A DNA stretch of 36,859 nt from Cytobacillus stercorigallinarum. Its GTDB lineage: Bacteria; Bacillota; Bacilli; Bacillales; Cytobacillaceae. The stretch spans positions 1 to 36,859 of the forward strand of contig NZ_JACSQT010000019.1 in the NCBI RefSeq assembly GCF_014836495.1, in the 5' to 3' direction. A program made the position numbers and the translations under genes. A model generated the notes under the pieces. That model was not told the origin of the DNA, did no database searches, and was given only the letters and a program-made list of their open reading frames with translations. Shown here in pieces: positions 33,105 to 36,859 of the stretch. How positions within the stretch are numbered: position 1 is the first letter of the stretch; every line of letters starts with the position of its first letter.

Positions 33105-34100
33105 TTAATACAAATCTATTGTTGCTCCAATAGTTGAAGCTTGAATAATCTCTAAATCTTGAAATTTTTCCAATTCATTAGGTGTCCCAGAAACAATTAC
33201 TCCAGATATTCGAAGATCATCAACCTCCGGAAAGGAATTTGGATTAATTCCCTCAGCCAGTTTTTTTACAGTAGTTTGGTATTTCCCTTCCTTACTCAAC
33301 AGTTCGATGTTACTTATAAAAGTCTTAGCTGCCGAATTTAAATCATCCCCCCTTACTTGAAAACCGTCCGCAGATGGACCATCTACTATTCTAGAATTAG
33401 AATCAGATTTTACATTGCCTAGCTTATCTTCTTTAATTGTTTTCACCCATACCCAGTTGATATTTTCCAATCCCATCAGATTTTGAATTTCTTTAAGAGT
33501 ATAGTTTTTATCAAATGATAATGCCACTTCTGCCAATGTATTATCATCTAATTGCGTGGCAATTTCCAACTCATTTGGATAATAATCATATTTTTGTTGA
33601 GGATAATAAAAACTTACTTCTCTTTCACCGTTAAAACTATTATATTGGACCTCTCTGTTAAGCCGCTCACTAAAATTTGTTCTCTCAGTAAACCGTTCAT
33701 TATCAATTACAGTTTTTTTTCCGATAAAAGGAATTTCTACTTCTTTTTTATTCCAAACGATTTCACGATCACCGATTGTCTTATTAACTGTAATATGCTT
33801 TACAGCGCTTAGATTTAAAAATCCATAAACATGCATCTCGCTAACAGTATAAACATTTGCCCCATTGATTTGATTAAACAACGATTGGTCATCATTTACA
33901 AGTCGCTTTTGCAGAAGATATTGACCAGTAGAAAAAACTCCAAAAAATAAAATACAAGTACTTAACAAGCTAATAATTAAAATTTTAATTGTTTGTTTCG
34001 ATTTGGCTTTTTTGATTGACTTTTGCAAGGATGGACTTGTAACAAAATCCAGGTCTTTGTTATTTTCTTCTGATTCATATTCCTTATCATTATTACTCAT
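33105..34100 (-). CDS. Membrane sigma-factor regulator (anti-sigma)
   Basis: 331 aa. Cytoplasmic N-terminus (~45 aa), one transmembrane helix (IKILIISLLSTCILFFGVFSTG, about residues 44-64) and a large extracellular domain of Sigma_reg_N/Sigma_reg_C type as in YhdL-like regulators (HVYGFLNLSAVKHITVNKTIGDREIVW...; SFDKNYTLKEIQNLMGL). Overlaps the sigma gene (ATGA). Holds the sigma factor inactive at the membrane until an envelope signal arrives, by family analogy. Confidence 0.8.
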   Translation of the reverse strand: MSNNDKEYESEENNKDLDFVTSPSLQKSIKKAKSKQTIKILIISLLSTCILFFGVFSTGQYLLQKRLVNDDQSLFNQINGANVYTVSEMHVYGFLNLSAVKHITVNKTIGDREIVWNKKEVEIPFIGKKTVIDNERFTERTNFSERLNREVQYNSFNGEREVSFYYPQQKYDYYPNELEIATQLDDNTLAEVALSFDKNYTLKEIQNLMGLENINWVWVKTIKEDKLGNVKSDSNSRIVDGPSADGFQVRGDDLNSAAKTFISNIELLSKEGKYQTTVKKLAEGINPNSFPEVDDLRISGVIVSGTPNELEKFQDLEIIQASTIGATIDLY

Positions 34101-34594
34101 TTGTATACCTCCCTGTAAAGTTTCGCAAATTCCTTCCTGGCTCGAGCTAAGAATGTTTTTATCGTGTTAACCTTCAAATCAAGAATTTTAGCTATCTCAT
34201 CGTATTTTAATTCCCATTTGTATTTAAGAAGTAATACTTCCCTGTATGTTGGTTTAAGTTTAGATAAAATACATTCAATTTCAGACCAATGTTCATAACT
34301 TATAAGAATCTCCTCAGGTAAATCTTTTGAAAGTGTTTTTACTTGATCTTCCCTTAAATCAAGCTTAACTCTACTATTTTTACGAAATTGATCATAATGA
34401 AAATTGATAGCGACACGGATTAACCAACTCCGAATTTTAGGAGTTCTTATTGAATCATAATACTGAAGAAATTTATAAGCCGTTTCTTGTACAATATCTT
34501 CTGCATCTTCATGAGATATCTTCAATTTTCTTAAATATCGGTAAACAAAATTCAGTTCCTCATTTAAACTTTTTAAATCATCTGAATTATCCAT
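34097..34594 (-). CDS. ECF RNA polymerase sigma factor
   Basis: 165 aa from ATG 34594 (GGGGGGAG upstream). Region 2: NFVYRYLRKLKISHEDAEDIVQETAYKFLQYYDS...IRSWLIRVAINFHYDQFRK; region 4: LKPTYREVLLLKYKWELKYDEIAKILDLKVNTIKTFLARARKEF. Directs RNA polymerase to extracytoplasmic-stress promoters. Paired with the regulator gene downstream. Autoregulation is likely; a sequence GTATAC-N16-CGTCTT upstream (34610-34635) has the ECF spacing but an unusual -35. Confidence 0.9.
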   Translation of the reverse strand: MDNSDDLKSLNEELNFVYRYLRKLKISHEDAEDIVQETAYKFLQYYDSIRTPKIRSWLIRVAINFHYDQFRKNSRVKLDLREDQVKTLSKDLPEEILISYEHWSEIECILSKLKPTYREVLLLKYKWELKYDEIAKILDLKVNTIKTFLARARKEFAKLYREVYK

Positions 34595-34951
34595 TTCTCC
34601 CCCCTGCAATTATAAGACGAATGAGAAAGAAAAAAGTATACAATTATCTTTAAATTTTTAACAGTGACTTCATTTTTAAATATGAAAGGCGGGTCATGAA
34701 AACAACACTTTGTTCAACTTTAACTATTTCAACTGAGTTAGCTGCGCAAATTGCGTTTGCTCATCAAGCTTTAGCAATTACAACTAAGTTAGCTACGCAA
34801 ATGTAAATTGCGCGTACATTTTGAGCAATTTCACTAATAATTACTGCACACACGGAATTTCCGCGGACATCTATAACCATTTAAACAGACAGCTGTGCGG
34901 CAAAAACTACATAATTCCCTCTGATATCATCGTTATCTTGCTTATAAGTTT
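34595..34951. other. 357-bp gap with a 22-bp direct repeat
   Basis: Holds the sigma operon promoter region and two 22-bp copies (34730-34751 and 34781-34802, CAACT-R-AGTTAGCT-R-CGCAAAT, 20 of 22 identical, 51-bp apart). No gene. Confidence 0.6.
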
Positions 34952-35560
34952 TTAATTCAATTTTTCTATACAGGTAACCAATGCTTTCGGTGGATAAGAT
35001 TCAAGCATGCGACTATATCCGATAGCTACTTGATCACCAGTAACAATCCTCTCTAAAAGAAGTGGGGACTCTATATGTAATAATACAATTTGGTATTTTG
35101 CTTGTAATTCATCCATATCTAAATGGATGTCATTGGCATGGAAATTTCCATCTTCTATTAAAATTTTTTCTTCTATATGTATATGTCCTACCAGTTCACT
35201 CTTTTTTTCACAAGATGATGTATACAATTCCATACGTTTTACAGCGATTTGAGGAATTTTTGTTTGATACATCTCACTATATCTCACCTTCACTTTATCG
35301 CCGTTCTTTATACTGTCTGGAAGCTGAGATTCTTTATATGATAGATAGTGGATGATTTCATACTTTTCTCTTAAACGATTTACATCAAGATGAAGGTCTG
35401 CCTTTTTAAAATCTGCATCACCAATTAATAGATGCTTATCTACTAGGAGATAGCCTATATGTGATCTTTCATCATATTCAGAAGAAGCGGAAGGGAATTG
35501 CATATACACGAAATAATTCAATCCCATAAGCAACAAAAAAAGGATAATAAAATCTTTCAT
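34952..35560 (-). CDS. Exported protein with two DUF3221 domains
   Basis: 202 aa from ATG 35560 (AAGGAGAGAAGG); the frame continues to 35605 without a ribosome site. N-terminal hydrophobic helix MKDFIILFLLLMGLNYFVYM is a signal anchor. Two tandem repeats of the same domain follow: HIGYLLVDKHLLIGDADFKK...DKVKVRYSEMY and HIHIEEKILIEDGNFHAND...DQVAIGYSRML, resembling the DUF3221 (YobA-type) fold. Cell-surface or periplasm-side location. Function unknown. Confidence 0.7.
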   Translation of the reverse strand: MKDFIILFLLLMGLNYFVYMQFPSASSEYDERSHIGYLLVDKHLLIGDADFKKADLHLDVNRLREKYEIIHYLSYKESQLPDSIKNGDKVKVRYSEMYQTKIPQIAVKRMELYTSSCEKKSELVGHIHIEEKILIEDGNFHANDIHLDMDELQAKYQIVLLHIESPLLLERIVTGDQVAIGYSRMLESYPPKALVTCIEKLN

Positions 35561-35603
35561 TCCTTCTCTCCTTTTCCACTTATTATTTAGCAGTTTAAGA
35601 ATC

Positions 35604-35957
35604 ATTCAGCTTCCAAGAAACGTTCATTAACAGCAGTGCTTCTGCAAAATGGGCAATGATGGCTCCGGTATTCGTTCCAATTATGATGCAATTAGGTTAT
35701 TCACCTGAACTTACTCAGATGGCCTGGCCTATCGAATGGCAGATTCATCAACAAATATCATTTCTCCGTTGATGACGTATTTTGCCATTATTATTGCTTT
35801 TGCACAGAAATATGATAAAAAAATGGGAATTGGTACCCTTGTATCAACAATGATTCCTTATTCAATGTTCTTCTTAATCGGATGGACACTTATGTTAATT
35901 GTGTGGATGTTACTTGGTATAGAGCTTGGACCAGGTGCACCGATTATGTATGAATAA
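35604..35957 (+). pseudogene. abgT: C-terminal fragment of an AbgT-family transporter
   Basis: [34 protein letters not shown] in one frame, then [29 protein letters not shown]...[12 protein letters not shown] in another: the end of a p-aminobenzoyl-glutamate/AbgT transporter. The frames are split by a tandem GGCCT duplication at 35721-35730; dropping one copy restores [11 protein letters not shown]. The first ~350 residues are missing. Confidence 0.85.
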
Positions 35958-35971
35958 ATTCTTCTTTAACC

Positions 35972-36024
35972 AAAAAATGCAACCTCTATCTCATTTAATC
36001 TGAGGGTCTGAGGTTGCATTTTTT
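35972..36024. terminator. Bidirectional terminator
   Basis: Perfect 15-bp arms (AAAAAATGCAACCTC and its complement), 23-base loop, T-runs both ways; serves yuzD leftward and the abgT remnant rightward. Confidence 0.88.
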
Positions 36025-36027
36025 CAT

Positions 36028-36354
36028 TTACACCGCTGTGAATCCGTATTTTTCCATCTCTGCATAAATGACTTTCAATCTAGGGTTGCCTTCTCCAACA
36101 ATTTGATCTTTGATTTTGACTACTGGATAAAACATATCTTCTTCAATTACACGAGAAGCGAATGCTTGTTTTTCCTCATCTAATGGTGGGTTAAATATAT
36201 CGACATAAGATACTTTAAATTTTTGATTTTCAAACTTTCTTGCCAGTGCCGCTTCAAGCCATTCGTATGTCTCTTTAGATGACGGTAAATTCACACAGCT
36301 TGCACATAGGACATCTGCTCCATAGACGATAATCTCTAATTGGTCAGCCATCAA
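36028..36354 (-). CDS. yuzD: YuzD family protein (DUF1462)
   Basis: 108 aa. MADQLEIIVYGADVLCASCVNLPSSKETYEWLEAAL is a thioredoxin-like start with CxxC; the protein then has YVDIFNPP, YPVVKI and VGEGNPRL. Matches the YuzD/DUF1462 family. ATG at 36351 or 36354. Divergent from yutI. Confidence 0.85.
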   Translation of the reverse strand: MMADQLEIIVYGADVLCASCVNLPSSKETYEWLEAALARKFENQKFKVSYVDIFNPPLDEEKQAFASRVIEEDMFYPVVKIKDQIVGEGNPRLKVIYAEMEKYGFTAV

Positions 36355-36505
36355 ATGCTTCCCCCTTTTTCAATAAAAAAAATAATTTCACTCTTCATTC
36401 TATTTTACAATATAGTATAATAACAGACATAAGTAAATGTTTCCTTATCATAGATTTTTATGGTTATCTTGATTATAATATAGATATGAAAGGAGTCGAT
36501 TTTAA

Positions 36506-36745
36506 ATGGCAGAACAAGCAGAAATGACAGGTCAAGTCCAAGAAGTACTAGATAAATTAAGACCATTCCTTCTTCGTGATGGAGGAGATTGTGAATTAGT
36601 AGATGTAGAAGACGGGATTGTAAAATTACGTCTTTTAGGCGCATGTGGTAGTTGCCCAAGTTCTACAATTACCCTTAAAGCTGGTATTGAGCGCGCTCTT
36701 TTAGAAGAAGTTCCTGGTGTTGTGGAAGTAGAACAAGTTTTCTAA
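36506..36745 (+). CDS. yutI: NifU-like Fe-S scaffold/carrier YutI
   Basis: 79 aa, only the NifU C-terminal (Nfu) domain. [37 protein letters not shown] contains the cluster-binding CGSC. AAAGGAG before ATG. Carries [4Fe-4S] clusters; together with yutM forms a Fe-S assembly neighbourhood. Confidence 0.92.
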   Translation: MAEQAEMTGQVQEVLDKLRPFLLRDGGDCELVDVEDGIVKLRLLGACGSCPSSTITLKAGIERALLEEVPGVVEVEQVF

Positions 36746-36756
36746 TGCCTACGAAT

Positions 36757-36786
36757 AAAAAAGCGATGTCACATGACATCGCTTCA
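36757..36786 (-). terminator. Terminator facing leftward
   Basis: GCGATGTCA-CA-TGACATCGC then six T on the minus strand; for a gene beyond the right edge. Confidence 0.65.
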
Positions 36787-36798
36787 GACCGTAGACAA

Positions 36799-36836
36799 AC
36801 CCCACCTTTGCATTAAAGTGAAGGTGGGGTTTTCTG
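36799..36836 (+). terminator. Terminator of yutI
   Basis: ACCCCACCTT / AAGGTGGGGT 10-bp stem, then TTTTCTG. Confidence 0.75.
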
Positions 36837-36859
36837 TTATTTTAAAAGATTTTTCTTCT

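Noticed and set aside
34730..34802. Relation of the 22-bp repeat (51-bp spacing) to the left 51-bp array
   Set aside because: Same distance but unrelated sequence; taken as coincidence.

Overview
ORGANISM. Low-GC, mostly AT-rich DNA with strong AGGAGG ribosome sites, sigma-A type promoters, cre/CodY-like sites and B. subtilis-type gene order (yuiB, yuiA, yumB, yumC, yutM, yuzB, yutJ, yuzD, yutI) points to the chromosome of a Bacillaceae member. I cannot name the species. LAYOUT. (1) 1-260: five copies of a 51-bp tandem repeat. (2) 274-13240: chromosomal genes: a NERD protein, yuiB, a catabolic operon (thioesterase, phenylalanine-dehydrogenase-like enzyme, and E1 alpha, E1 beta, E2, E3 of a branched-chain 2-oxo-acid dehydrogenase) with a GntR regulator, yuiA, a NUDIX hydrolase, and the divergent flavoenzymes yumB and yumC. 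(3) 13402-27408: a mobile element of about 13.9 kb, bounded by a perfect 93-bp direct repeat that is the 3' end of the Fe-S carrier gene yutM. (4) 27316-29354: yutM itself, yuzB, yutJ. (5) 29462-35960: a low-GC accessory island between yutJ and yuzD with a secreted protein, a decayed IS1182-like transposase, an ECF sigma factor with its membrane regulator and a 53-aa membrane protein, a double-DUF3221 protein and a broken abgT fragment. (6) 36028-36745: yuzD and yutI. THE ELEMENT. It encodes a tyrosine integrase beside attR; a helix-turn-helix protein; a divergent switch with an XRE repressor facing an operon of one 29-aa membrane peptide and four small acidic proteins forming two paralogous pairs; a ParB-like protein with a DUF3102 protein, plus a broken duplicate of that pair; two small XRE regulators amid three families of short direct repeats; a protein of two tandem winged-helix domains that looks like a replication initiator; and a leftward operon of nine translationally linked genes ending in a phage tail-spike protein with HxH repeats and a lipoprotein. 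I see no terminase, portal, capsid, tape measure, holin or lysin. It therefore looks like an integrative plasmid-like element or phage satellite carrying its own tail-tip gene, or else a prophage reduced to this state. HOW IT SITS IN THE HOST. Integration separated yutM from its own terminator (now at 13351-13386) but restored the last 31 codons exactly. A 19-bp hairpin with a U-tract just upstream of int can stop yutM transcription and also buries the int ribosome site. Near-inverted 20-bp sites lie just inside both att repeats. Several small genes (yuiA, and 59-aa, 46-aa, 29-aa and 53-aa genes) were found by reading the sequence directly.
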